From the NCBI GenBank assembly GCA_002412705.1, contig DHVO01000081.1, positions 1 to 16,223 of the forward strand: a stretch of DNA of 16,223 nt. Direction: 5' to 3'. Of this stretch, positions 6,198-13,958 are shown in pieces. Within the stretch, counting starts at the first letter, position 1. Each line of letters begins with the position of its first letter. The position numbers were made by a program, and so were the translations under genes. The notes beneath the pieces are model-generated. The model searched no databases, was not told the origin of the DNA, and was given only the letters and a program-made list of their open reading frames with translations. The stretch is from Bacteroidales bacterium UBA5206. GTDB taxonomy: Bacteria; Bacteroidota; Bacteroidia; Bacteroidales; Tenuifilaceae.

Positions 6198-8696
6198 GTG
6201 TTCGACGAATCGTTAAATAGTCTTAAACGCCACATAGAGGAGCAATTTGGACGGAAAATTGCATATCAAAAAGATTGCAACACCCTATCTGCCAGTATAT
6301 TTAACAAGACCGGCGAGCAAATTAGCCCTGCCACTCTTAGGCGCGTTTTCGGTTTCCTTGTAACGAATTCTCAACCCTCTCGTGTCACGCTTGACATACT
6401 TGCACAGTACATTGGATTTGATGGATGGGATAGTTTTCTGCATCAGTCAACACACAAGCCTGTAATTACAGTACCTGTAAAGGATATATGGGAAAGGGCA
6501 CGCACCCAAGCACAGGTTGTGAGCCAACAAACCTTTGAGCAGCTCCGATACATTAATAGCTCACTACTTACACCAACATTACTCCGCAACAACCTAAACG
6601 ACAAACTCTCCCTGTTTTTGAAAGCCGAGTATGCTGCCACCGCAATAGTTGGCCCAGGAGGCTACGGTAAATCGTATCTAATGGCCAGTTGGTACTACTT
6701 TTTGCAAAATAAACGGGAATGCAATAACGATATTATACTTTATGCCAGCGTTAAAACCCTGCTGCAACACTCAAACACCGAAACCTCTTTCTCGCAATGG
6801 ATTCAAAGCCTTCTGGGCATTCCCGAAGGAACCAATTTAATTGAGTACCTACTACTTAATCCAACCGAAGCACCAGGCAATATAATCTTGCTAGTTGATG
6901 GGCTTGAAGAAACCACATCGAACACCACAAAACAGGAGCGATTTTTTGAGGGATTGCATAGCCTTGCCTCCAGCGGCAATTCCGAAACAAAGATTAAGCT
7001 AATTGTAACATCAAGACTATCAACTTGGTTTGATTTTATTGGAACCGACGACGCGGACAAACGGGCTTGGCTTGGTGTTGAGGATATAGACTTTGACGCA
7101 TATGGCAGTAACATTCCTCCCTTATCGAGCAATGAGGTTCAGCACATACTTGACAATACCATAAACCAAGCATATGAGCAGCGGTTACTTGTAGATGAAC
7201 TAACACCAGAGATACAAGCAACTGTTGCACACCCATACCTTTTACAGCTATTCATTAGTGTTTACCAACCCACCACATCGGCAAACGATTTGCTAGAACT
7301 ATTCAAGGAGTACCTAAAAAAGCAAATTTACTTTGCATCAAACTCCGACGAGAAGGTTGATATTGTAAACACCATTGTTGAAAGCACAAACTATGGCAAA
7401 AAAGGATTTGGCGTAGCCAAAAACGAGCTACGCAAACACTTCCCCATTCACCTAAAAAATGCAGGGAACTACTTTGCGGCATATGAGGAGCTCCTATCCT
7501 TTGGTTTTTTAATAGAAGAATCGAAGGAGGGAACTTTTGGATCCTTTTACAAAGAGGTAAAAATATCGCCCCAAAAACTATTTGAAATCCTTATTGCTCA
7601 ACATCTGGTTGAGAATAACGGAGGTTTCTCTAACGATATATTCCTAAAAGTTGAGGAACTATATACCAATCACCCTCTCCAACGCTCCATTCTAGCACTG
7701 ATATACGAACTTGCATACAAGGAACAAGAAAGAGAAACGCTAAAAAGCCTTTTTGCACTTAAAGACAGCACCATCAACCAGCTGTTTGAGCAGCCTAATA
7801 TTGTTGTTCTGTTAAGGAAACAGGAGAACCTTAGAAAAGAACTTGTACCCACATACGCAAAGGATACTCAGGCCAGAAGAATATTTGAGCTATACCCCGA
7901 TCTAAACAGCCTAACCACCATACTGCCAGAGATGATTCAAACATACTTGGAGTATAGTGATAACGATGCAGATAGGCTATACGCCCACTCCTTACTTGCA
8001 GTAAGTGGAGGCTTTGCTCTTAACAAGCAAATACTGGAGGAACAATGTGCACACATAGCACAAATATTACCTTGCTCCAACAAGAGTCTAGGTGTAACCA
8101 TTTCGGCACTATTGCTCTACCAGTTTATTATTGGCAGCAAGTATAACGAACTCCTTTATAAACAGTGGGATGATTTCATAAAAAACCCAGACTCATCAAT
8201 CATTCTTAATGCTTCTAAAATAATATTGCCAACTCTTGTTCTAACAAAGGATTTGGAAAGGATAGGCAGCATTCAACACCTTTGCACACACTGGCTAAAA
8301 AGCCCCGATACCCACTTGCTAAACAAAGAGTTGGGCATATACTTTATGTACAAAAAGGCACTTACCTGCAACAGCTGCTCACTTAAAGATGTACGCGAAA
8401 TAGAGAGCTCATTCAACATGCTTTCTACATGGAATAGCTACTTACCTAAGATTACGGGCCAAATTTCCCTAGCCACAATTTACCTACAAAACAACCTAGT
8501 TGAACAGGCATACAACTGCTTTAGGTCGGCAGCAGAGCTTAGTCATCTTGCTGAGTACACCGCTATGGAACTAAAGTTACTTAATGCGCTAATTAAGTTC
8601 CTTAGTGCCATTGGCGAGGAGCGCCGTACAACCGACTTTACGCAACTTGTTAAAGAGATTTCCAATAGAACAGGGGTTCCTAGCAGCATTTTCTAA
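6198..8696 (+). CDS. STAND/NACHT-like NTPase with HTH-like N-terminal domain
   Basis: This 832-residue protein starts with GTG; an in-frame stop at 6183 leaves no better upstream start. Residues about 1-82 form a helical domain with an XRE-like HTH pattern (CNTLSASIF, ISPATLRRVFGF, then TLDILAQYIGFDGWDSF). The NTPase core follows: Walker A GPGGYGKS (152-159), Walker B LLVDGLEE (231-238) and a sensor-like IVTSR (269-273), then a winged-helix-like part with HPYLLQLF (345-352). From about 390 to the end the protein is helical with no recognised domain, and TPR-like repeats near 755-810. Such switch NTPases oligomerise on ligand binding; relatives act as transcription regulators (MalT type) or phage sensors (Avs, bNACHT). 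Which applies here is not clear. It is divergent from a protease-like gene. Its stop overlaps the next gene tail to tail. Confidence 0.88.
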   Translation: MFDESLNSLKRHIEEQFGRKIAYQKDCNTLSASIFNKTGEQISPATLRRVFGFLVTNSQPSRVTLDILAQYIGFDGWDSFLHQSTHKPVITVPVKDIWERARTQAQVVSQQTFEQLRYINSSLLTPTLLRNNLNDKLSLFLKAEYAATAIVGPGGYGKSYLMASWYYFLQNKRECNNDIILYASVKTLLQHSNTETSFSQWIQSLLGIPEGTNLIEYLLLNPTEAPGNIILLVDGLEETTSNTTKQERFFEGLHSLASSGNSETKIKLIVTSRLSTWFDFIGTDDADKRAWLGVEDIDFDAYGSNIPPLSSNEVQHILDNTINQAYEQRLLVDELTPEIQATVAHPYLLQLFISVYQPTTSANDLLELFKEYLKKQIYFASNSDEKVDIVNTIVESTNYGKKGFGVAKNELRKHFPIHLKNAGNYFAAYEELLSFGFLIEESKEGTFGSFYKEVKISPQKLFEILIAQHLVENNGGFSNDIFLKVEELYTNHPLQRSILALIYELAYKEQERETLKSLFALKDSTINQLFEQPNIVVLLRKQENLRKELVPTYAKDTQARRIFELYPDLNSLTTILPEMIQTYLEYSDNDADRLYAHSLLAVSGGFALNKQILEEQCAHIAQILPCSNKSLGVTISALLLYQFIIGSKYNELLYKQWDDFIKNPDSSIILNASKIILPTLVLTKDLERIGSIQHLCTHWLKSPDTHLLNKELGIYFMYKKALTCNSCSLKDVREIESSFNMLSTWNSYLPKITGQISLATIYLQNNLVEQAYNCFRSAAELSHLAEYTAMELKLLNALIKFLSAIGEERRTTDFTQLVKEISNRTGVPSSIF

Positions 8697-9544
8697 TTAC
8701 CCACCTCACCTCTGGAGTGATACTGCACTAAACTGTCAATTGGGTACCGAAGAAAGGGACCCACCAGAAGCCCCTTTTGTGCAACTGTATTCCTGAACTC
8801 ACTCTCGAATAAACACCCAACGCTCCCCACAACACCGTAGGGTAACCCCATGCTTGCATAATGAATAAGGTGTGCATCGAACAGGGCGTTAAAAGCACCT
8901 GACACCAGCTGCTGAACGTACTCTGTACCTTTATTCTGCACAAGAAAAGGAACAAACGAAGCTAAAAACTGATTTGGCAAAGGCTCGGAGTATATACGTT
9001 TGAGAACCGAAGTAAGTGTAATGCCATAGTCAAGTTCAAGCCTCTGCCTCAAAAACTCGGGCATTCGTTTATAAAAATAATCGGATAGAATTACCCTTCC
9101 CATGGAGGCACCACTAGCCTCGTCGCCTAAAACATATCCCAACGATGGACTGAAACTAGTTACAGAAGTACCATCGTAATAGGCCACATTAGTTCCAGTG
9201 CCAAGTATTATTGAGATGCCCTTGTTGTCGGCAAAAAGAGAGCGGGCTGCACCAACAGAATCCGACAGTACCAAAACTTCTGCACCAGTAAAGAACAGAG
9301 AAAGTCCCATACGAGCAACCTGCTCAAGTTCCTCTGCAGCACATCCAGAGCCATAAAAAAACACATGGGTCACCTCGCGTGAATTTACTCCTGCAGGAAA
9401 GGAATTGGTTAAAACCCGTACATACTCCTCTTGTGTGTTAAAGTATGGGTTAAGCCCTTTGCTCTCAAACCCAACCACATCGCCAGAAGGGAATACGATG
9501 CGCCAATCTGTTTTGGTTGAACCGCTATCGGCAACTAGTATCAT
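8693..9544 (-). CDS. BadF/BadG-type ATPase domain protein, probable amino-sugar kinase
   Basis: A 283-residue protein of the actin-like ASKHA kinase fold. It shows the phosphate-1 loop DSGSTKT (6-12), a likely catalytic Asp95 in LSDSVGAARSL, the phosphate-2 loop GTGTN (115-119), the GDEASG segment (140-145) and a late GSVG turn (240-243). In Bacteroidota this short BadF-type form is usually an N-acetylglucosamine-, glucosamine- or muramic-acid-type kinase, phosphorylating salvaged sugars with ATP in the cytoplasm; the exact sugar cannot be read from the sequence. It lies 52 bases downstream of a peptide-binding lipoprotein gene on the same strand and is probably co-transcribed. Its TAG stop overlaps the end of the convergent NTPase gene by 4 bases, leaving no room for a terminator. 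Confidence 0.87.
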   Translation of the reverse strand: MILVADSGSTKTDWRIVFPSGDVVGFESKGLNPYFNTQEEYVRVLTNSFPAGVNSREVTHVFFYGSGCAAEELEQVARMGLSLFFTGAEVLVLSDSVGAARSLFADNKGISIILGTGTNVAYYDGTSVTSFSPSLGYVLGDEASGASMGRVILSDYFYKRMPEFLRQRLELDYGITLTSVLKRIYSEPLPNQFLASFVPFLVQNKGTEYVQQLVSGAFNALFDAHLIHYASMGLPYGVVGSVGCLFESEFRNTVAQKGLLVGPFLRYPIDSLVQYHSRGEVGN

Positions 9545-9596
9545 GAAAATGGTATTATTTATCGTCCTAAAAATCTACTATGCAAGTATAGCAAAG

Positions 9597-11243
9597 TTAG
9601 CTAGGCTTTAGCTTACTTACCCTTTTAAGAGTGAGCAAATTCATGGGATTCGCTTTTAATCCCACAACATCTGCTCTGGTAAAGCGAACTACCTTATCGT
9701 AGTACAAAGGCACTACCACAGCATTGCTCATAATTACCGAATCCATCTGCTGATAAATTTTGTAACGCTTAGCATTATTGCTCTCCATGGAAGCCCTGTG
9801 GTATAGCTGGTCGAACTCTTTGCTAGAAAAGTGCGTGTAGTTTGGGCCATTAGGGCTAAAATTAGACGACACAAAAAGGGCAAGGTAGTTTTCAGCATCA
9901 GCGTAATCGGCAACCCACGACCCCCGGAAAAAGGTTAGCTTGGCATTAGCCATCATATCCCTATAGGTAGCACCTGGCATCACCTCTACCCTAATTGGGA
10001 TACCAATTTGACCCAACTGGTGCTGAATAAACTCACAAATATCCACATAATCATCGGTGGTGGAAATGGTTATGGGCTCCAACCCCTTCCCTTGCGGAAA
10101 GCCAGCCTCTTCCAAAAGTTTAGCAGCATAGTGGGGATTGTATGTAAATCCCACGAAAGTAGAATCAAAGCCAGGCATACCCAAAGGAATAAAGCCACCC
10201 TCGGCAGGATAACCCATATTGCTACGCAGATAGGTCATCATCTTATGCCTATCAAAACCATAGGCAATGGCTTTTCTAACCTTTTCACTAACCCTAGCAC
10301 TATTTGACAGTTGAAGTGTATCAACCAAAAAACCTATGTACTCTGTATTCAGGTATGGCCCAGTGATAAGCGATATTTGCCCGTTATACTTTGGATTTAG
10401 CTTTCCAGAACGGGTAAGCAGCTCATCCTTCGACGATGCATGCACCCCAGAAAGAAAATCGAGATTACCCACCATAAACTCTAGGAACTCCGATTGCTTA
10501 TCGGCAATAAACGTTATGCTTACCGCTTCAAGGTAAGGAAGGGCTTGCCCCTTGCTATCAACCTCAAAGTAGTTTGGGTTGCGACGCATTACCAGCTTCT
10601 CCCCCTCCTTCCAATACTTTAAAAAGAAAGGCCCTGTTCCAATGGGGTTACGCCCAAAATCGCGCCCGTAATAATCAACAACCTCTTTGGGCACTACGTA
10701 AGCGTAAGGCATGCTTAGCTGCCCCAAAAATGCAGGGAACGGTTTTTTAAGATATAACCTTAAAGTGGAATCATTAATGGCTAAGCACCCTCCTGTTGTT
10801 CCCTTTTTTTCGGTATCGAGAGTTGCAAACACCCATGCCCCAGGCGAGGCAATATCGGGGTTAATAATGCGATTGATGCTGAAAACGAAGTCGGCAGCAA
10901 CCACCTTTCTTTGCTTACTATCGCCAAAAAGAGGGGAACTGTGGAAAAAAACATCGTTACGTAAGTGAAAAGTGTACTCTAAACCGTTACTGGAAACCTC
11001 CCAGCTCTTTGCAATGCAGGGCTCAACAACAAGCGAATCGGACAGCTGTACCAACCCATTAAAAAGCTGATGAACAGGCCATATTACGGGTAGGCTACGT
11101 GCAAAGGCAGGATCCAAATTCGGAATTCCCTTGCTCTCGTTGTACCTAAACACCAAGTAATCCTTAGCATGATCATCGCGCTTTGCATTACAGGCAGATA
11201 GCAGTAGAACGGTGAGGCAGAATATTATAAGAGTTCGGCTCAT
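9597..11243 (-). CDS. Peptide-binding lipoprotein of the OppA/DppA (SBP family 5) type
   Basis: From Met at 11243 the protein has 548 residues. It opens with a lipoprotein signal (MSRTLIIFCLTVLLLSAC, lipidated Cys18), so it is exported and anchored. The rest fits extracellular solute-binding family 5: NLDPAFARSLP, then VEPCIAKSWEVSSNGLEYTF, then AADFVFSINRI near the N-terminus, and GTGPFFLKYWKEGEKLVMRRNPNYF in the first lobe. The family binds oligopeptides, including murein peptides, for ABC importers. No permease or ATPase gene lies nearby, so the partner importer must be elsewhere. An ATG at 11261 is in frame but lies inside the promoter -7 box and would spoil the signal peptide, so 11243 is preferred. 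The sugar-kinase gene follows after 52 bases. Confidence 0.92.
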   Translation of the reverse strand: MSRTLIIFCLTVLLLSACNAKRDDHAKDYLVFRYNESKGIPNLDPAFARSLPVIWPVHQLFNGLVQLSDSLVVEPCIAKSWEVSSNGLEYTFHLRNDVFFHSSPLFGDSKQRKVVAADFVFSINRIINPDIASPGAWVFATLDTEKKGTTGGCLAINDSTLRLYLKKPFPAFLGQLSMPYAYVVPKEVVDYYGRDFGRNPIGTGPFFLKYWKEGEKLVMRRNPNYFEVDSKGQALPYLEAVSITFIADKQSEFLEFMVGNLDFLSGVHASSKDELLTRSGKLNPKYNGQISLITGPYLNTEYIGFLVDTLQLSNSARVSEKVRKAIAYGFDRHKMMTYLRSNMGYPAEGGFIPLGMPGFDSTFVGFTYNPHYAAKLLEEAGFPQGKGLEPITISTTDDYVDICEFIQHQLGQIGIPIRVEVMPGATYRDMMANAKLTFFRGSWVADYADAENYLALFVSSNFSPNGPNYTHFSSKEFDQLYHRASMESNNAKRYKIYQQMDSVIMSNAVVVPLYYDKVVRFTRADVVGLKANPMNLLTLKRVSKLKPS

Positions 11244-11260
11244 AAAACATGTGTAATACA

Positions 11261-11290
11261 CAAAAATAGATAAAACAAAGCCAGTTTCAA
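11261..11290 (-). promoter_or_regulatory. Bacteroidota-type promoter of the peptide-binding lipoprotein gene
   Basis: On the minus strand TTG (11288-11290) is followed after 19 bases by TATTTTTG (11261-11268), the same arrangement as at 6058-6087. It predicts a leader of about 13 bases before the ATG at 11243. Confidence 0.68.
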
Positions 11291-11304
11291 CCCCTAGTAA
11301 AAAT

Positions 11305-11334
11305 AAAGACGGGGTTCCGCAGAACCCCGTCTTT
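11305..11334 (-). terminator. Strong intrinsic terminator in a divergent intergenic region
   Basis: AAAGACGGGGTTC (11305-11317) pairs perfectly with GAACCCCGTCTTT (11322-11334) around the loop CGCA, a 13-bp stem. On the minus strand it is followed by ATTTTTAC. It lies upstream of the lipoprotein promoter, so it does not attenuate that gene from its own promoter. No coding gene precedes it on the minus strand, which implies a separate minus-strand transcript ending here, or insulation from read-through. On the plus strand it is followed by a short T run, but no plus-strand gene precedes it. Confidence 0.85.
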
Positions 11335-11452
11335 TCACCCTAAATTAACCTAAAAGCAATATACCTGAAACCAACTATAAAACCCTAAAAGTTAAACATG
11401 TCAGGTTGCTTATGTTTTTATAAACGCAAAATAGGTTGTGAGGTTTCACTTG
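11305..11452 (-). ncRNA. Candidate structured small RNA ending at the terminator
   Basis: Reading the minus strand toward the terminator, complementary segments nest in order: TCAC-AACCTA (11441-11432) with TAGGTT (11352-11347) and GTGA (11338-11335); then AAGCA-ACCTGA (11411-11401) with TCAGGT (11368-11363), a 4-base bulge ATAT, and TGCTT (11358-11354). The result is a long imperfect rod with a 32-base end region and a 20-base side loop, followed directly by the terminator. A TAGGTTTG box at 11458-11465 could start it. The shape recalls rod-like regulators such as 6S RNA, but no conserved family sequence was recognised and the region is AT-rich, so chance pairing is possible. The 5' end is a guess. 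Confidence 0.35.
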
Positions 11453-11816
11453 TTTGACAAACCTAATGGTGATATAAAACACCATTTGCAAACAGCCCTA
11501 GAAATGGGCTATCCAAAAAATTATGCGCAATAACACATTAAGCTAAGTTGCAAAAACCAACACCTTCTTTAGATTTCTATTTATCAATACCTTATCGCAT
11601 TTTACCTTACAACTAGTTACCAAAAGAGATGTTTACTCAATCCATAAAAATCGATTAACTACAAAGCCAAAAAAAACATATCAACCTGAATTTATGACAA
11701 TTAAACCACGGGTTACAAAATATCAAAGAAAATAGTGTTACATTAATTAAAAATAGGCTAGACATTGGCACACTAAAAAAGCCCTTTTGCATAACTTAGC
11801 CCATAAAAAAAGAATA
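11335..11816. other. Gene-free region upstream of the Crp/Fnr regulator
   Basis: No credible coding frame was found here. Besides the candidate small RNA it holds an 11-base palindrome GTTTGACAAAC (11452-11462), a 7-bp hairpin AATGGTG/CACCATT (11465-11471 with 11480-11486) and a 5-bp hairpin AGCCC/GGGCT (11494-11498 with 11506-11510). From about 11520 to 11816 the DNA is AT-rich with nothing recognisable except the regulator's upstream region, where no good promoter match was seen. Confidence 0.6.
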
Positions 11817-12485
11817 ATGTTTCAACTACTCACTCACTCACCATTTTTTAGAGGCCTTGCACCCGAAGAGCTTGAAGAACTTTTTACCAAAATAACCTAT
11901 TCAGTAAAGAGCTTTACCAAAGGGATGCTAATTGCTCAGCGCGAAGACGAGGTAAAGAACTTGTGCATAGTTATTGAGGGCAGCATTAAAGGCGAAATGG
12001 TCGATTTCTCTGGAAAAATCCTAAAAATAGAGGAGATGCATGCACCACAACCCATCGCCCACGCCTTTTTGTTTGGCGAAAAAAACAGGTATCCAGTAGA
12101 TGTAATTGCCATAGAGGATTGCAAAATTCTTTTTATACCTAAAGCAGAAGTTGTTAGGCTACTCCAACGCAATGCCACCATACTTAGTAACTACCTTAAT
12201 GCCATTTCCAACAGGGCACAATTCCTATCGTCGAAGCTGTGGTTTCTCTCCTTTAGAACCATAAAGGAAAAGGTAGCCCATTACCTTTTAACCATTGCGC
12301 GTAGCGAGAGTAAAACAACCATAACCCTACCCAAATCGCATCAGGAGCTATCGGAATTTTTTGGGGTAACCAGACCATCGTTGGCCCGAGTATTTGCCGA
12401 GATGCAAGATGAAGGCATCATTACCGTGAACAGGAGGGAGATATCAATAGTAGATCGGCAAAAGCTAATTGCAATGATTAAGTAA
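11817..12485 (+). CDS. Crp/Fnr family transcriptional regulator
   Basis: From the ATG at 11817 the protein has 222 residues, normal for the family; an in-frame TTG at 11787 would add an atypical basic tail and is rejected. The N-terminal sensor barrel (about 5-115) begins LTHSPFFRGLAPEELEELF, and a dimer helix follows (about 116-160). The C-terminal winged helix has the HTH SHQELSEFFGVTRPSLARVF (174-193). In the phosphate-binding cassette, FGEKNRYPVDVIA lacks the arginine-serine pair that holds cAMP in E. coli CRP, and there is no N-terminal cysteine cluster for an iron-sulfur centre as in FNR. The effector is therefore unknown. It is first in a run of three plus-strand genes and borders the structured intergenic region, which it may control. 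Confidence 0.92.
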   Translation: MFQLLTHSPFFRGLAPEELEELFTKITYSVKSFTKGMLIAQREDEVKNLCIVIEGSIKGEMVDFSGKILKIEEMHAPQPIAHAFLFGEKNRYPVDVIAIEDCKILFIPKAEVVRLLQRNATILSNYLNAISNRAQFLSSKLWFLSFRTIKEKVAHYLLTIARSESKTTITLPKSHQELSEFFGVTRPSLARVFAEMQDEGIITVNRREISIVDRQKLIAMIK

Positions 12486-12522
12486 AATGTGCTAAATTTG
12501 ATTACAACCCAACAACCGGCAT

Positions 12523-13050
12523 ATGGCTAACTACATTGCATTCCTAAGGGGAATAAATGTTGGTGGACAAAAAATAATTACCATGGAGCGATTACGGCAG
12601 CAATTCTCCTCTATGGGATTCACCAACGTATCGAGTTACATACAGAGTGGAAACATTCTATTCAGCAGCTCTGAAACCAACAGGCAATTACTAACCAGCA
12701 CAATAGAGCAGAATCTTAGTAACGCCTTTGGATTCTATATTTCAACAATAATTAGAACTATAGATGAGCTTAATGCCATACTAAGTGATACCGCTTTTAG
12801 TAACTGCGATAAGGAAACTACCAAGCAGTACATCGCATTTTTTCAGGAAGAACCGAAAAAGCCGCTTAGCATCCCCTTCTTTTCCCCGACCAAAGACCTT
12901 GAAGTGGTTAAAATTACCCGTACCGAAGCATACATTGTAAGCCATTTGGTAAAAGGGAGGTATGGATTTCCTAACAATTTTCTTGAAAAAGAGCTAGATA
13001 TTGTTGCTACAACGCGCAACTGGAATACTCTTGACAAAATAATTAAATAG
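12523..13050 (+). CDS. DUF1697 family protein
   Basis: A 175-residue protein with the family hallmarks: N-terminal FLRGINVGG (7-15), then MERLRQQFSSMGFTNVSSYIQSGN, the conserved SYIQSGNILF segment (38-47) and the C-terminal KGRYGFPNNFLEKEL block. Length is typical. The function of DUF1697 proteins is not established; they are widespread small cytoplasmic alpha/beta proteins. It lies 37 bases after the regulator gene and 11 bases before the cysteine hydrolase gene, without a terminator between, so the three probably form one transcription unit. Confidence 0.9.
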   Translation: MANYIAFLRGINVGGQKIITMERLRQQFSSMGFTNVSSYIQSGNILFSSSETNRQLLTSTIEQNLSNAFGFYISTIIRTIDELNAILSDTAFSNCDKETTKQYIAFFQEEPKKPLSIPFFSPTKDLEVVKITRTEAYIVSHLVKGRYGFPNNFLEKELDIVATTRNWNTLDKIIK

Positions 13051-13061
13051 CCAACAACAAC

Positions 13062-13580
13062 ATGAAAGCCCTGCTTATTATTGATATGCAGATAGGTATT
13101 TTTGGCCCAAACAGTTCCAACATCCCTAATGCAGAGCCGCTACTACATAACACCAATAGGCTTATTGAAAAAGCAAAACACACAAATACGCCAATAATTG
13201 TGGTTCAACACCAATCCAGTAAAGGAGGATTACTTGAATTTGGTTCCGATAACTGGAAAATACACCCACAGTTAAACTTAAATAACCCAGCGCTACTTAT
13301 ATACAAGGATAAAGGGAGCGCATTTCATGGCACAACTTTACACAAAGAGCTTACCGATAGAGAGATTACAGACCTTATAATATGCGGGTTACAAACTGAG
13401 TACTGCATTGACTCAACCTGCCGAAATGCATATACACTGGGGTATAATGTTACTCTGGTTAAGGATGGGCACGGAACGTTAAACTACAATCATTTACCTG
13501 CAAACAAGATTATTGAGCACCACAACATTGTGCTAAGCGACTATTTTCCAGTTGTTAATACCAACGAAATAGCCATGTAG
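13062..13580 (+). CDS. Cysteine hydrolase, isochorismatase family
   Basis: A 172-residue protein with the complete catalytic triad of the isochorismatase-like hydrolases: Asp8 in LLIIDMQ, Lys82 four residues before SAF in IYKDKGSAFHGTTL, and nucleophile Cys115 in GLQTEYCIDST. The typical VVQHQ strand (47-51) is also present. The family includes nicotinamidases, other amidases and isochorismatases; the substrate cannot be fixed from the sequence. The short length and CIDST context suit a small amidase. It closes the plus-strand unit with the regulator and DUF1697 genes. Only 18 bases separate its stop from that of the convergent division gene, and no convincing terminator is seen in that gap. 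Confidence 0.92.
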   Translation: MKALLIIDMQIGIFGPNSSNIPNAEPLLHNTNRLIEKAKHTNTPIIVVQHQSSKGGLLEFGSDNWKIHPQLNLNNPALLIYKDKGSAFHGTTLHKELTDREITDLIICGLQTEYCIDSTCRNAYTLGYNVTLVKDGHGTLNYNHLPANKIIEHHNIVLSDYFPVVNTNEIAM

Positions 13581-13598
13581 TTTAGAATTAGAGAGGAA

Positions 13599-13901
13599 CT
13601 ACTCGGTAATTACAAAAACCTCCTCGTTAGGTTTTTTCATAAGATACTGCTCTCTGGCAAATTTCTCAAGGTTCTCGTCGTTAGTTCTTAGCTCGTAGAG
13701 CTTTTTCCTATCCGACTCAATTTTCTCCAAATAGTACTCCTTCTCCTTCTCCATGTTGCGTATTTGGTTGATCTTAGAAACAAGGTCAATCCAGTTGCTC
13801 CTATCAAAAATTAGCATCCACACGCCAAACACAACCGCAGTTAGTATAAACTTATTCCTAATCCACGGCAAAACAACTCGCCAAATTGCAGAACCTTTCA
13901 T
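13599..13901 (-). CDS. FtsB/DivIC-like septum formation initiator protein
   Basis: A 100-residue bitopic protein: short cytoplasmic N-terminus, one membrane helix (about 17-33, FILTAVVFGVWMLIF), then a coiled coil (about 42-75) and the family-typical tail LEKFAREQYLMKKPNEEVFVITE, whose AREQYLMKKPNEE resembles the FtsB/DivIC consensus. Such proteins join FtsL and FtsQ/DivIB at the division site and help activate septal wall synthesis. The length is normal. It lies 57 bases after thiS on the same strand. A TATTTTTG box between them suggests a promoter of its own. Confidence 0.88.
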   Translation of the reverse strand: MKGSAIWRVVLPWIRNKFILTAVVFGVWMLIFDRSNWIDLVSKINQIRNMEKEKEYYLEKIESDRKKLYELRTNDENLEKFAREQYLMKKPNEEVFVITE

Positions 13902-13945
13902 TATTGGTATCGGGTAACAGATTGTAAAACAGAATAGGACTCACA

Positions 13946-13953
13946 CAAAAATA
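13946..13953 (-). promoter_or_regulatory. Possible -7 element for the FtsB/DivIC-like gene
   Basis: The minus strand reads TATTTTTG between the thiS stop and the division gene, about 45 bases before its ATG. No exact TTG lies at 19 bases; the upstream part would fall inside the end of thiS. Confidence 0.4.
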
Positions 13954-13958
13954 GGGTA

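Noticed and set aside
6198..8696. Calling the NTPase a known Avs or bNACHT defence protein
   Set aside because: The P-loop motifs fit the superfamily, but the N-terminal domain looks HTH-like and no characteristic effector domain is fused, so a named defence type is not supported.
8605..8796. Plus-strand frame across the NTPase and kinase gene ends
   Set aside because: It overlaps two well-supported genes in other frames and has no domain or start signal.
11370..11480. Minus-strand frame of about 36 codons in the gene-free region
   Set aside because: It runs through the paired segments, has no domain or transmembrane pattern, and is of a length expected by chance.
11787..11816. TTG start that would lengthen the Crp/Fnr regulator by ten residues
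   Set aside because: The extra residues are basic and atypical, while the ATG at 11817 begins exactly where family members begin.
13614..13636. AAAAACCT/AGGTTTTT hairpin as a terminator for the cysteine hydrolase unit
   Set aside because: It has only three G-C pairs, lies wholly inside the coding end of the FtsB/DivIC-like gene, and is explained by codons for KKPNEEVF.
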